From the NCBI RefSeq assembly GCF_008312895.1, contig NZ_VSSP01000010.1:1-64000 (forward strand): 64,000 bases of DNA, given 5' to 3'. The DNA is from Luteimonas suaedae (lineage in GTDB: Bacteria > Pseudomonadota > Gammaproteobacteria > Xanthomonadales > Xanthomonadaceae). Positions 45,199 through 54,887 of the stretch are shown here, one piece after another. The position numbers and the translations under genes were made by a program. The notes below the pieces were generated by a model. It made no database searches. It saw nothing but the letters and a program-made list of their open reading frames with translations, and was not told where the DNA came from. Numbering within the stretch: the first letter of the stretch is position 1; the number at the start of each line of letters is the position of its first letter.

Positions 45199-46308
45199 TC
45201 ACCCCCGCACCGGCCGGTGCGCGTGCACCGACATCACCACGCCCATGCCGGCCAGCAGCGAGACCGCGGCGGTGCCGCCGTAGCTGAGCAGCGGCATCGG
45301 CACGCCGACCACCGGCAGCAGGCCGGAGATCATGCCGCCGTTGACGATCACGTAGACGAACATCGCCAGCCCCAGGCTGCCGGCCAGCAACCGCGCATAG
45401 CCGTCGCGCGCCTCGCTGGCGATCCACAGGCAGCGGCCAATGACGAACAGGTACAACGCCAGCGTCACCACCACCCCCAGCCAGCCGAACTCCTCGCTGA
45501 GCACGGCGAAGATGAAGTCGGTGGTGTGCTCGGGCACGTAGTTGAGATGCGACTGCGTGCCCTGCCCCCAGCCCTGCCCGGCGAACCCGCCGGCACCGAT
45601 GGCGATCTTCGACTGGATGATGTTCCAGCCGGCACCGAGTGGATCGCTCCCGGGATCGAGGAAGGTCAGCAGCCGATCCTTCTGGTAGGGCATCAGCAAC
45701 CAGAACCACGCCGCCGGTGCGGCCGCGGCGACCACGCCGCCCGCCGCCGCGAACCACCACCACGACAGTCCTGCCAGGTACAGCGCGAAGGCGCCGCTGG
45801 CCGCGACCAGCATTGCGGTGCCCAGATCGGGCTGCAGCATGATCAGCCCGGTCGGCACCGCGATCACCAGCGCGCACACCAGCACATGGCCGATGCGCGG
45901 CGGCGTACCGGCCTGGTAGAGGTACCAGGCCGCCATCATCGGCAGGCTCAGCTTCATCAGCTCCGCCGGCTGGAAATAGAACACGCCCAGGTCGATCCAG
46001 TGGCTGCCATGGCGACCGGTGCCGATGAACAGCACCAGCAGCAGCGGCAGCAACGAAAGCCCGTAGACCGCCGGCGTGATGCTGCGCAGGCGCAGCGGCG
46101 TGACCCGCGAGAGCAGCCACATCGCGCCCAGGCCGACGCCGTAGCGCACCGCCTGCGCGAGCACCATCTGGCTGTTCTGGCCGCTGGCGCTGTACAGCAC
46201 CGCCAGGCCGATGCCCATCAGCATCACCAGCGCCGCGCACAACGGCCAGTCCAGCGTGCGAACGAAGCGCGCGACCAGGTCCAGCAGCCAGCGCAGGATC
46301 ACGCTCAT
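45199..46308 (-). CDS. rodA: Rod-shape peptidoglycan glycosyltransferase RodA
   Basis: RodA is the SEDS-family polymerase of lateral-wall peptidoglycan and works with PBP2. The 369-residue protein has about ten membrane helices, the periplasmic HGSHWIDLGVFYFQPAELMKLSLPM, the FLDPGSDPLGAGWNIIQSKIAIGAGGFAGQGWGQGTQSHLNYVPEHTTDFIFAVLSEEFG region with the catalytic Asp in the family, and GVPMPLLSYGGTAAVSLLAGMG. The ATG at 46308 overlaps the mrdA stop (ATGA); the longer frame is mrdA shadow. Confidence 0.96.
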   Translation of the reverse strand: MSVILRWLLDLVARFVRTLDWPLCAALVMLMGIGLAVLYSASGQNSQMVLAQAVRYGVGLGAMWLLSRVTPLRLRSITPAVYGLSLLPLLLVLFIGTGRHGSHWIDLGVFYFQPAELMKLSLPMMAAWYLYQAGTPPRIGHVLVCALVIAVPTGLIMLQPDLGTAMLVAASGAFALYLAGLSWWWFAAAGGVVAAAAPAAWFWLLMPYQKDRLLTFLDPGSDPLGAGWNIIQSKIAIGAGGFAGQGWGQGTQSHLNYVPEHTTDFIFAVLSEEFGWLGVVVTLALYLFVIGRCLWIASEARDGYARLLAGSLGLAMFVYVIVNGGMISGLLPVVGVPMPLLSYGGTAAVSLLAGMGVVMSVHAHRPVRG

Positions 46309-48290
46309 GGGACCGCGACCCCGGCTCCGGCGTCGCCGGCCTGCGGGGCCGCGGCGGAAGCCAGCGCAGAGGCTGCGTCCCCGGCCGTTTCCGGGCTCCG
46401 GCGTTCGGCCGCGGCAACGACGGCGTCCGCATCCCGCTCCTCGAGCTCCGGCATCTCGCCCAGGATCCAGGCGTCGAAGATCTTGCGCGCGATCGGCGCC
46501 GCGGCGACGCCACCGTAGCCGCCATGCTCGACCGTCACCGCCAGCGCGATGGTGGGATTGTCGGCCGGCGCGTAACCGACGAACAGCGCCTGGTGGCGCA
46601 GGTGATAGGGCAGCGAGCGCGGATCCACGCGGGCATTGCCGCGCCGCCCCACCCGCTGCGCGGTACCGGTCTTGCCGGCCATCGTGTATTCGGCGTCGCG
46701 CGCCAGCGCGGTGGCGGTGCCGCGCCCGTGAATGGTGGCGACCATGCCCTCCTGCACTGCGCGCAGGTGCCCGGCATCGTCGGTGATGCGCCCGGGCGCG
46801 GCGGACGTCATCGCCTGCCACGGCTGGTCATACCCTTCGCGCCGGCTCGCGACCAGGCGCAGCGGATGCAGCTCGCCGCCGTTGGCGATCGCCGCGGTGC
46901 CGCGCGCCAGCTGCAGCGCCGTGGCGATCCAGTAGCCCTGGCCGATGCCGGCGATCACCGTCTCGCCGGGGTACCAGGGCTCGGGGCTGTGCCCGGCCTT
47001 CCATTGCGGCGACGGCACCACGCCGGGATTCTCGCCTACCAGGTCGATCCCGGTCGGCTGCCCGAAACCGTAGCGCGCCATGTATTCGGCGAAGCGCGCG
47101 ATCCCCATCTCGTAGGCGAGCTTGTAGTAGTAATAGTTGATCGAACGCGAGATCGAGTCGCGCAGGTCGACCCAGCCCCCGCCGCTGCCGGCATCGCGAT
47201 AGCCGCGGCTCTGCCCGGGGATGAAGAACTCGCCGGTCGACAACACCCTGTCCTCCGGCCTGCGCATGCCGCTGTCGACCCCGGCCAGCGCCACGAACGG
47301 CTTGATCGTCGAACCCGGCGGCCCGCCGCCGAGCACATTGCGGTTGAACAGCGGCTTGGCCGGATCGTCCATCAACCGGCGGTAGTCGGCGTGCGAGATG
47401 CCGTTGACGAACAGGTTGGGATCGAAACTCGGCAGGCTGACCATGCCCAGCACTTCGCCACTGGCCGGGTCCACCGCCACCGCCGAGCCGTGCAGCGTGC
47501 CGAACGCGCGCACCATCGCCTGCTGCAGCTTGAGGTCCACGCTCAACCGCAGGTCGGTACCGGCGGTCGCCGGCAGCCGGCCGACGGTGGCCAGCGCACG
47601 CCCCTCGACGTTGGTCTCGACCTGCTCGTAGCCGATGCTGCCGCGCAGCTGGTCCTCGTAGGAACGCTCGATCCCGGTGCGCCCGGTGTGGGGGAACAGG
47701 ATGTGGTCGCGGCCGTAGCGCTCGACGTCGCTCCCGTCGGTACGGCCGACATAGCCGATCACGTGCGCGAACAGCTGCCCGTATGGATAGCGACGGTTGA
47801 GATAGGGCACGATCTCGACGCCCGGAAAACGCCAGCGGTCGACCGCGAAGCGCGCCGCCTCGTGCTCCTCTACCCGCAGCTTCAGGGTGATCGGGCGGAA
47901 ACCGCGGTTGATCCGGCGCTCCTCGCGGAAGCGGGCGACGTCTTCGGGCGCGAGCGCGAAGATCTGCGACAGCCCCTCGACCAGCGCATCGGTATTGCCG
48001 GCATCCTCGGGCGTGACCTCGAGCCGGTAGGCCGGCACGTTGTCGGCGAGGATGCGGCCCTGGCGGTCGTAGATCAGCCCGCGCCCCGGCACCACCGGCC
48101 GCGGCTTGATGCGGTTGGCCTCCGACTGGCGCGCATAGTCGCTGTGCTCGAGCACCTGCAGCCGGAAATACCAGGCCGCGAGTCCACCGAGCGCCAGCAC
48201 CACCACCACGAAGCCGAGCAACGCGCGCACGCGGAACCGCGCCGCCTCGACCTGTGGACTACGCAACCTGCGCTGCCGACCCGGCATCAT
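46305..48290 (-). CDS. mrdA: Penicillin-binding protein 2
   Basis: PBP2 is the transpeptidase of the rod complex. The 661-residue protein has one N-terminal helix (about 25-42), a pedestal domain with RGLIYDRQGRILADNVPAYRLEVTPE, and the transpeptidase core with STIK (Ser327-Lys330), SRSIN and KTGTAQ. The C-terminal 60 residues are an Ala-rich tail. Two adjacent ATG codons could start it (48290 or 48287). It lies one base after mreD and overlaps rodA. Confidence 0.96.
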   Translation of the reverse strand: MMPGRQRRLRSPQVEAARFRVRALLGFVVVVLALGGLAAWYFRLQVLEHSDYARQSEANRIKPRPVVPGRGLIYDRQGRILADNVPAYRLEVTPEDAGNTDALVEGLSQIFALAPEDVARFREERRINRGFRPITLKLRVEEHEAARFAVDRWRFPGVEIVPYLNRRYPYGQLFAHVIGYVGRTDGSDVERYGRDHILFPHTGRTGIERSYEDQLRGSIGYEQVETNVEGRALATVGRLPATAGTDLRLSVDLKLQQAMVRAFGTLHGSAVAVDPASGEVLGMVSLPSFDPNLFVNGISHADYRRLMDDPAKPLFNRNVLGGGPPGSTIKPFVALAGVDSGMRRPEDRVLSTGEFFIPGQSRGYRDAGSGGGWVDLRDSISRSINYYYYKLAYEMGIARFAEYMARYGFGQPTGIDLVGENPGVVPSPQWKAGHSPEPWYPGETVIAGIGQGYWIATALQLARGTAAIANGGELHPLRLVASRREGYDQPWQAMTSAAPGRITDDAGHLRAVQEGMVATIHGRGTATALARDAEYTMAGKTGTAQRVGRRGNARVDPRSLPYHLRHQALFVGYAPADNPTIALAVTVEHGGYGGVAAAPIARKIFDAWILGEMPELEERDADAVVAAAERRSPETAGDAASALASAAAPQAGDAGAGVAVP

Positions 48291-48291
48291 G

Positions 48292-48774
48292 TCAGCGCGT
48301 CCTGCGTACCAGCCGGAGCGCGTCCAGCAGCACGAACAGCGGCGCCCACAGCAGCATGCCCAGCACCGGCGCCAGCCAGAACATCCACGGCAGCTGCGGC
48401 TCGCCCAGGGCGACGTGGATCGCGGCCGTGACCACGCGGTCGTTGAGCAGCAGCCCGCCGATCGCCAGCGCCTGCTGCGCCATCGGGAAGAACCGCAGCT
48501 GGTTGCGGAAGCGCTGCAGGATGAAGGCCATGATCGTCAGCCGCAGCGCCTGCTCGCCGAGCAGGCCGCCGAAGGCCAGGTCGCCGAGCAGGCCCACCAG
48601 AAAGGCGAAGCCGAGGCCGGCGCTGCCGCTGTCCTCGATCACCCAGTAGGCGACGACCAGCGCCAGCCAGTACGGGCGAAACGGCTGCAGGCCCGCCGGC
48701 AACGGCAGCAGGCCGAGCAGCAGCGCCACCAGGACGCTCAGCGGCAGCAGCCAGTGGCTGCGGGTACGCCTCAT
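48292..48774 (-). CDS. mreD: Rod shape-determining protein MreD
   Basis: The 160-residue inner-membrane protein has five or six helices and the MreD pattern FRPYWLALVVAYWVIEDSGSAGLGFAFLVGLLGDLAFGGLLGEQALRLTIMAFIL. It is part of the elongasome with MreC, RodA and PBP2. It overlaps mreC by four bases (ATGA) and is separated from mrdA by one base, so the whole mre-mrd run is translationally coupled. Confidence 0.95.
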   Translation of the reverse strand: MRRTRSHWLLPLSVLVALLLGLLPLPAGLQPFRPYWLALVVAYWVIEDSGSAGLGFAFLVGLLGDLAFGGLLGEQALRLTIMAFILQRFRNQLRFFPMAQQALAIGGLLLNDRVVTAAIHVALGEPQLPWMFWLAPVLGMLLWAPLFVLLDALRLVRRTR

Positions 48775-49727
48775 CGCGCTTCTCCGGCGCCGGCATCCGG
48801 CGGCTCGGGCAAGGCATCGGCGGGCGGCAGGACCGGCAGGCTGTCGCCGCGATCCATCTTGTTCCCCGCACCGGCCGGCTCCGGCGGCTGCGCCAGGTCC
48901 TGCAGCAGCAGCACATCACGGCCGCGATCGAGCCGCGCCGCCGGCGCCACGTCGCCGACCAGGAACGCACGGCTGTCGTCGGGTGCCAGCGCGGCGATGC
49001 TGCCGACCGGGAACCCGGCCGGGAAGCGTCCGCCGAGGCCCGAGGTGACCAGTTCGTCGCCAACCTCCACGTCGCTCGACAGCGGGACGTTCGGCAGTCG
49101 CAGCCGGTCGCTGCGCCCCTGCCCGTAGGCGATCAGGCGGACTCCGGTACGTGCCACCACCACCGGTATCGCGTGGTCGGGATCGGTGAGCAGCAGCACG
49201 GTCGCGGTGGTCGGGGTGGTCTCGATGATCTGGCCGACCACGCCGCCGGCGTCGATCACGCACTGGCCGTTGCGCACGCCGTCGCGGCTGCCGGCGCTGA
49301 GCATCAGCCGCTGCCGGGTCGGATCGAGATCGACATCGAGGATCGGCGCCAGCTGCACGTCCAGGCCGCCGCGCTCGGCGGCGCCGAGCAGTCCGCGCAG
49401 GCGCGCATTCTCCGCCGCCGCGGCCTGCAACCGCGCCAGCCGCGCGTTGCCGACCAGCAGTTCGTTGCGCAGGCGGCGGTTGTCCTCGGCCAGCAGCGAA
49501 CGGGTGACGGCGTCCTCGCGCACGTTGCGCCCCAGCCGCGACGGCAGGCCCGCCAGCCACCACACCGGCTGCATCGCCACCGACGCCTGGGCACGGACGC
49601 GATCGAGCCAGTCACCGCGATGGTCGGCAACGATCAGCGCCACCGAGATCGCCAGGTAGGCCAGCAGCCGCAGGGTGCCGGCGACATCGCCGGAACGGGG
49701 TGCGGCGGGACTGGCATAGGAAGACAT
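48771..49727 (-). CDS. mreC: Rod shape-determining protein MreC
   Basis: The 318-residue bitopic protein has a membrane helix (about 20-36), a coiled coil (about 70-110, LLAEDNRRLRNELLVGNARLARLQAAAAENARLRGLLG), and the periplasmic beta-barrel domain with DPTRQRLMLSAGSRDGVRNGQCVIDAGGVVGQIIE. It scaffolds PBP2 and RodA. The C-terminal tail is Pro-rich. A 132-base gap with a heptamer inverted repeat separates it from mreB, the only break in this otherwise overlapping operon. Confidence 0.96.
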   Translation of the reverse strand: MSSYASPAAPRSGDVAGTLRLLAYLAISVALIVADHRGDWLDRVRAQASVAMQPVWWLAGLPSRLGRNVREDAVTRSLLAEDNRRLRNELLVGNARLARLQAAAAENARLRGLLGAAERGGLDVQLAPILDVDLDPTRQRLMLSAGSRDGVRNGQCVIDAGGVVGQIIETTPTTATVLLLTDPDHAIPVVVARTGVRLIAYGQGRSDRLRLPNVPLSSDVEVGDELVTSGLGGRFPAGFPVGSIAALAPDDSRAFLVGDVAPAARLDRGRDVLLLQDLAQPPEPAGAGNKMDRGDSLPVLPPADALPEPPDAGAGEAR

Positions 49728-49735
49728 TTCGAGCC

Positions 49736-49856
49736 GTGATTGGTGATTCGTGATTGGTGATTCGTTGCAGTCGCCGCCGACCTGAAGGCGGCTACCTGAA
49801 GATCGCGCGGAACATCATAGGATTTTGCCAATCACGAATCACGAATCACCAATCAC
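49736..49856. repeat. GTGATTG/GTGATTC heptamer inverted repeat in the mreB-mreC gap
   Basis: Left arm 49736-49764 is four heptamers, GTGATTG GTGATTC twice, plus one base. The right arm (49828-49856) is its complement at 27 of 29 positions. The spacer is 63 bases and contains AAGGCGGCTACCTG. It lies between mreB and mreC, co-transcribed genes in most bacteria. Confidence 0.93.
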
Positions 49857-49859
49857 CCC

Positions 49860-51291
<1,432 letters not shown>

Positions 51292-52224
51292 ATGTCGGTC
51301 CTGATCTGCGGTTCCCTGGCCTATGACACGATCATGGTGTTCCCCGACCAGTTCAAGAACCACATCCTGCCGGACAAGGTGCACATCCTGAACGTCTCGT
51401 TCCTGGTGCCGCGGATGCGCCGCGAGTTCGGCGGCTGCGCCGGCAACATCGCCTACAACCTCAAGCTGCTCGGCGGCGAGCCGATCCCGATGGCGACCGT
51501 CGGCCAGGACTTCGCCCCGTACCGGGAGTGGTTCGAGGAGATGGAGATTCGCCTGGACCAGGTGAAAGTGATCGACGAGCTGTTCACGCCGCAGGCCTTC
51601 ATCACCACCGACCACGACAACAACCAGATCACCGCCTTCCACCCCGGCGCGATGATGCGCAGCTACGAGAACCACGTGAAGCACGTGGAAGGCGTGAAGT
51701 TCGGCATCGTCAGCCCCGACGGGCGCGAGGGCATGCTGCAGAACGCCGAGGAGTTCGCCGAGGCCGGCATTCCCTTCATCTTCGATCCCGGCCAGGCGAT
51801 GCCGCTGTTCAACGGCGACGAGCTGCGCAACTTCATCGAGCAGGCGGACTACGTCACCGTCAACGACTACGAGTCCAACCTGCTGCAGGAGCGCACCGGC
51901 TGGAGCGAGGAGCAGATCGCCGGCAAGGTGGAGGCCTACATCGCCACCCGTGGCCCCAAGGGCGCGATCATCCGCGCCGGCGACAAGGTCTACGACATCC
52001 CGCCCGCGCACGAGCGCCGCGTCACCGATCCCACCGGCTGCGGCGACGCCTTCCGCGCCGGGCTCATCTTCGGCCTCACCGGCGGCTACGACTGGATGAC
52101 CACCGGCCGCATCGCCAACCTGATGGGTGCGCTCAAGGTCGAGCACCCCGGCACCCAGAACCAGCGCTTCGACTACGCCGAATTCGCCGAGCAGTTCCGC
52201 CAGCAGTTCGGCTACGCGCTGTAG
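51292..52224 (+). CDS. PfkB-family kinase (adenosine kinase-like)
   Basis: The 310-residue ribokinase-family enzyme has the N-terminal signature FGGCAGNIAYNLKLLGGEPIPMATVGQD (47-74) and the C-terminal DPTGCGDAFRAG (246-257), with Asp252 as the likely catalytic base and GCGD as the anion hole. The C-terminal part lacks the usual ribokinase length and fits adenosine or nucleoside kinases found in this family. Phosphate acceptor is not certain. The ATG at 51292 was chosen because upstream frame sequence is the REP-containing gap. Confidence 0.88.
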   Translation: MSVLICGSLAYDTIMVFPDQFKNHILPDKVHILNVSFLVPRMRREFGGCAGNIAYNLKLLGGEPIPMATVGQDFAPYREWFEEMEIRLDQVKVIDELFTPQAFITTDHDNNQITAFHPGAMMRSYENHVKHVEGVKFGIVSPDGREGMLQNAEEFAEAGIPFIFDPGQAMPLFNGDELRNFIEQADYVTVNDYESNLLQERTGWSEEQIAGKVEAYIATRGPKGAIIRAGDKVYDIPPAHERRVTDPTGCGDAFRAGLIFGLTGGYDWMTTGRIANLMGALKVEHPGTQNQRFDYAEFAEQFRQQFGYAL

Positions 52225-52234
52225 AAGGCGGCGC

Positions 52235-53065
52235 GTGATCCGCATCTACGAAGCTGCGCACCTGGCCGATGCCCACATGGTGCGCGAGCTGCTCGTGCGC
52301 GAGGGAATCGCCGCGCACATCCAGGGCGAATACCTGCAGGGCGCGCTGGGCGAGATTCCCGTTAGCGGCCAGATCGGCGTGACGGTAGCTGCGCCGGACG
52401 CACCGCGCGCGCGCGCGATTGTTCTGGACTGGGAGCGGGCCGTGCCGGAACGACTCACCGATGCGGAGGAGGCTCCCTCCGGTGCGCAGGCTGCGGCCCC
52501 GGTGCGCAGCCGGGTCTCCCTTCCGGCCACCTTCGGCGCGGGCCTGCTGCTGGGCGCCGGCGGTTGCTGGTTGCTGCTGGTGGGCCCGGAGCAGACCGTG
52601 CCGGCGGACGAGGACGATGACGGCATTGTCGAGACGAGCTACGTGCACACGGGCGAGCGCCTGCGGCGGATCGAGATCGACCGCAACGGCGACGGCACGC
52701 CGGACCTGGTGCATTTCAGCGACTGGCGAGGGCGACCGGTCCGCGATACCTACGACGACGACTTCGACGGGCGCATGGAAACACGGGTGCGCCACCGCGG
52801 TGTCGTCTGGCACGAGACCACGACCGATGACGACGGCGATGGCCGCATCGACTACCGGGCCGAGGCCACCGCCGGCGTGCTGTTCCGCGAGACCTGGTAT
52901 GACCATGAAGGCCGCGAAATCAAACGCATTGTCTATGAAGGGGGGCTGCCGGTCCGCGGCACGTTCGACAGCGACGGCGACGGCCGCCCCGACATCGAGC
53001 GGCGCTACGATGCCCGTGGCGAGATCGTTGCGATCCGGCAGTTGGGAGCGGCGGACCGACGCTGA
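52235..53065 (+). CDS. DUF2007 protein with a membrane helix and acidic EF-hand-like repeats
   Basis: The 276-residue protein has three parts. Residues 1-66 (VIRIYEAAHLADAHMVRELLVREGIAAHIQGEYLQG...) match the DUF2007 putative signal-transducing domain. A hydrophobic segment (about 97-116) follows a linker. The rest has five Asp-rich loops, DEDDDGIVE (125), DRNGDGTPDL (149), DDDFDGRME (174), DDDGDGRID (198) and DSDGDGRPD (245), which look like calcium-binding DxDxDG loops. The GTG start at 52235 is supported by AGAAGG upstream and by the domain start. Function unknown; calcium binding is inference. Confidence 0.8.
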   Translation: MIRIYEAAHLADAHMVRELLVREGIAAHIQGEYLQGALGEIPVSGQIGVTVAAPDAPRARAIVLDWERAVPERLTDAEEAPSGAQAAAPVRSRVSLPATFGAGLLLGAGGCWLLLVGPEQTVPADEDDDGIVETSYVHTGERLRRIEIDRNGDGTPDLVHFSDWRGRPVRDTYDDDFDGRMETRVRHRGVVWHETTTDDDGDGRIDYRAEATAGVLFRETWYDHEGREIKRIVYEGGLPVRGTFDSDGDGRPDIERRYDARGEIVAIRQLGAADRR

Positions 53066-53115
53066 ACCGCACGCCCGGCGCGGAACCTAGCGCCGCCGCA
53101 TTGCGACCGCAGGCA

Positions 53116-53137
53116 TCGCGACTCCCGTCGCGCCCAC
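53116..53137. repeat. Single GTGGGAGCGAC-type REP unit
   Basis: The complement of 53116-53137 reads GTGGGCGCGACGGGAGTCGC, a close relative of the units at 51117-51179. It lies in the convergent gap between the DUF2007 gene and a lipoprotein gene, and could help terminate both. Confidence 0.75.
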
Positions 53138-53190
53138 ATGCCGAATGCCCCTACCTTCGCGGACGGCCCTTCTGCAGGAGGCGGGAGCGC

Positions 53191-53919
53191 CTAATCCCAG
53201 CCCGGCATCCGCGAGCGGTCCAGGCCGCCGACCTCGAACACCGCGGCGCGGGTGCCGCCGGCCTTGACCGGGAACTCGACCGTCAGCGTCTTCGCGCCCT
53301 CGGTCATCCGCCACAGCGCCGCCTCGTCCTCGATGAACATGGCGATCGCCTCGTCGGTGTCGGGGCGGTTGGCGGCCATGCGCCGCGGTTCGCCATCGTC
53401 GACGGTCACCGGCACCCGGCAGGCGCGGCCACAGGCGAAATCGCCGGCCTGCAGCACCAGGTAGCTGCTGCGGCCCCAGGACGGGTGGTCGCGGAAGATC
53501 AGCCGCACCGGTTTGGCGCCGCTGCCGTCGGTATCGACGTCCTCGCGTGCGTAGATTGCGGCCGAGCGCTGCTGCCCGCCCTTCACTTCCTGCACGTTGT
53601 AGCTCCACAGGCCGGCGGTGCGCGCGTCCTCGCGCAGTGCGTCGGCCTTCGCCTTCACCTCGTCGAACTGCGCGCGCACGCGCGTGGCGGCCTCGGTATC
53701 GGGGAAGCGCGCCAGCAGCACGTCGGCCTGGGCCTTGGCCAGCGGCCAGTTCTCCTCCGCGACGGCGGCGTCGAAGCCGGCAGCCGCCTCGCCGGCGGCG
53801 CGTTCGTTGGCGGCGGCCTGCGCTTCGGCGCGCGCCTGCGCCTCGGCCTCGGGATCGCCGCAGGCCGGCAGCGCCAGGGCCGCCAGCAACAGTGCCAGGG
53901 TGGGATTGCGAAGATTCAT
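53191..53919 (-). CDS. Hypothetical lipoprotein
   Basis: The 242-residue protein has a lipoprotein signal (MNLRNPTLALLLAALALPAC, lipobox LPAC) followed by a highly charged Ala/Glu-rich helix (about 24-100) and a C-terminal beta-rich domain with KPVRLIFRDHPSWGRSSYLVLQAGDFACGRACRVPVTVDDGE, including a CGRAC pair. I do not recognise the family. The ATG overlaps the stop of the hydrolase gene (ATGA), so the two are probably coupled. Confidence 0.78.
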   Translation of the reverse strand: MNLRNPTLALLLAALALPACGDPEAEAQARAEAQAAANERAAGEAAAGFDAAVAEENWPLAKAQADVLLARFPDTEAATRVRAQFDEVKAKADALREDARTAGLWSYNVQEVKGGQQRSAAIYAREDVDTDGSGAKPVRLIFRDHPSWGRSSYLVLQAGDFACGRACRVPVTVDDGEPRRMAANRPDTDEAIAMFIEDEAALWRMTEGAKTLTVEFPVKAGGTRAAVFEVGGLDRSRMPGWD

Positions 53920-54884
53920 GCGGGTCTCGCCTCCTCGATCAGGGCCGTCACCGCGGCGGCGACGGCATCGGGTCGTTCCATCAGGGTCATGTGGCCGCTG
54001 CCCTCGAGCAGCAGTGTGCGCGCATGCGGGATACGTTGCGCGAACAGGTTCAGCGCGCTGGGGTCGATCACCTGATCCTGCGCGCCCCAGACCAGCAGCG
54101 CGGGCTGCCGGATGTCCGCCGCCGCCTCGCCGGGCAGGAAGCGCGCCTCGCCACGGCCGATGCGGTCCAGCACCGATTGTTCGAATGCGCCCTCGCGGCG
54201 GCGGTGCGCGATCACCGCGTGCGCAGCCGGCCACGGGATCGGCGGGCGCGCGCTGCAATCGTGGAACAGCAGCGACAGGTACCGCTCGAGCGACGCCGCA
54301 TCGCTGACGCCGAACGGATTGCCGCCGTCGAGCACCTCGAGCCCGAAGCGGTTCTCGCCGAACTCCACGCCCGAGGCGTTGAGCAACGCGACCCGGTCGA
54401 TCAATTCCGGGTACCGCGCGGCCGCCACCGCGGCGATGCCGCCGCCCATCGAGTGCCCCAGCAGCACCACCGGGCGCTCGCTGACGGCACGGATGAAGGC
54501 GGCGGCGCGGGCGGCCTCGGCGGCATAGCCGTAGTCGTCGCCGTCGTTGCGCTGGCTGTCGCCCCAGCCGGGAAGATCGGGAATGACCAGCCGGTAGCGG
54601 TCGCGCAGCCGTGCCGCCAGGCGGTACCAGTTCTCCTTGCTGCCGGTGTAGCCGTGCAGCATCACCATGGTCGGCGCGTCGGCGTGCGCTGCCGCACGCT
54701 CGACCCAGGTCCAGGTACAGCCGTCGATGCTGCGCCGGTGCCGGCGCAGGCCGAGTGCGCGGCGCTGGCGCGCGTATTCGGCGCGCACCAGCCGGTACGG
54801 ATCGCGCCACAGCGCGAACGCCAGGACGATCGCGCAGGCGAGCGCCGCGACGCCGGCTACCGACGCGACCGTCGCGGCGTCCAT
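53916..54884 (-). CDS. Membrane-anchored alpha/beta hydrolase
   Basis: The 322-residue hydrolase starts with a membrane helix (about 5-26). It has HGYTGSKENW (oxyanion region, 77-86), the nucleophile elbow GHSMGG with Ser145, and likely Asp and His in LLVWGAQDQVIDP and LEGSGHMTLMERP. This pattern matches lipase/esterase-like hydrolases such as the E. coli MhpC group; the substrate is unknown. It lies between the M1 peptidase gene and the lipoprotein gene on the same strand. Confidence 0.9.
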   Translation of the reverse strand: MDAATVASVAGVAALACAIVLAFALWRDPYRLVRAEYARQRRALGLRRHRRSIDGCTWTWVERAAAHADAPTMVMLHGYTGSKENWYRLAARLRDRYRLVIPDLPGWGDSQRNDGDDYGYAAEAARAAAFIRAVSERPVVLLGHSMGGGIAAVAAARYPELIDRVALLNASGVEFGENRFGLEVLDGGNPFGVSDAASLERYLSLLFHDCSARPPIPWPAAHAVIAHRRREGAFEQSVLDRIGRGEARFLPGEAAADIRQPALLVWGAQDQVIDPSALNLFAQRIPHARTLLLEGSGHMTLMERPDAVAAAVTALIEEARPA

Positions 54885-54887
54885 GGC

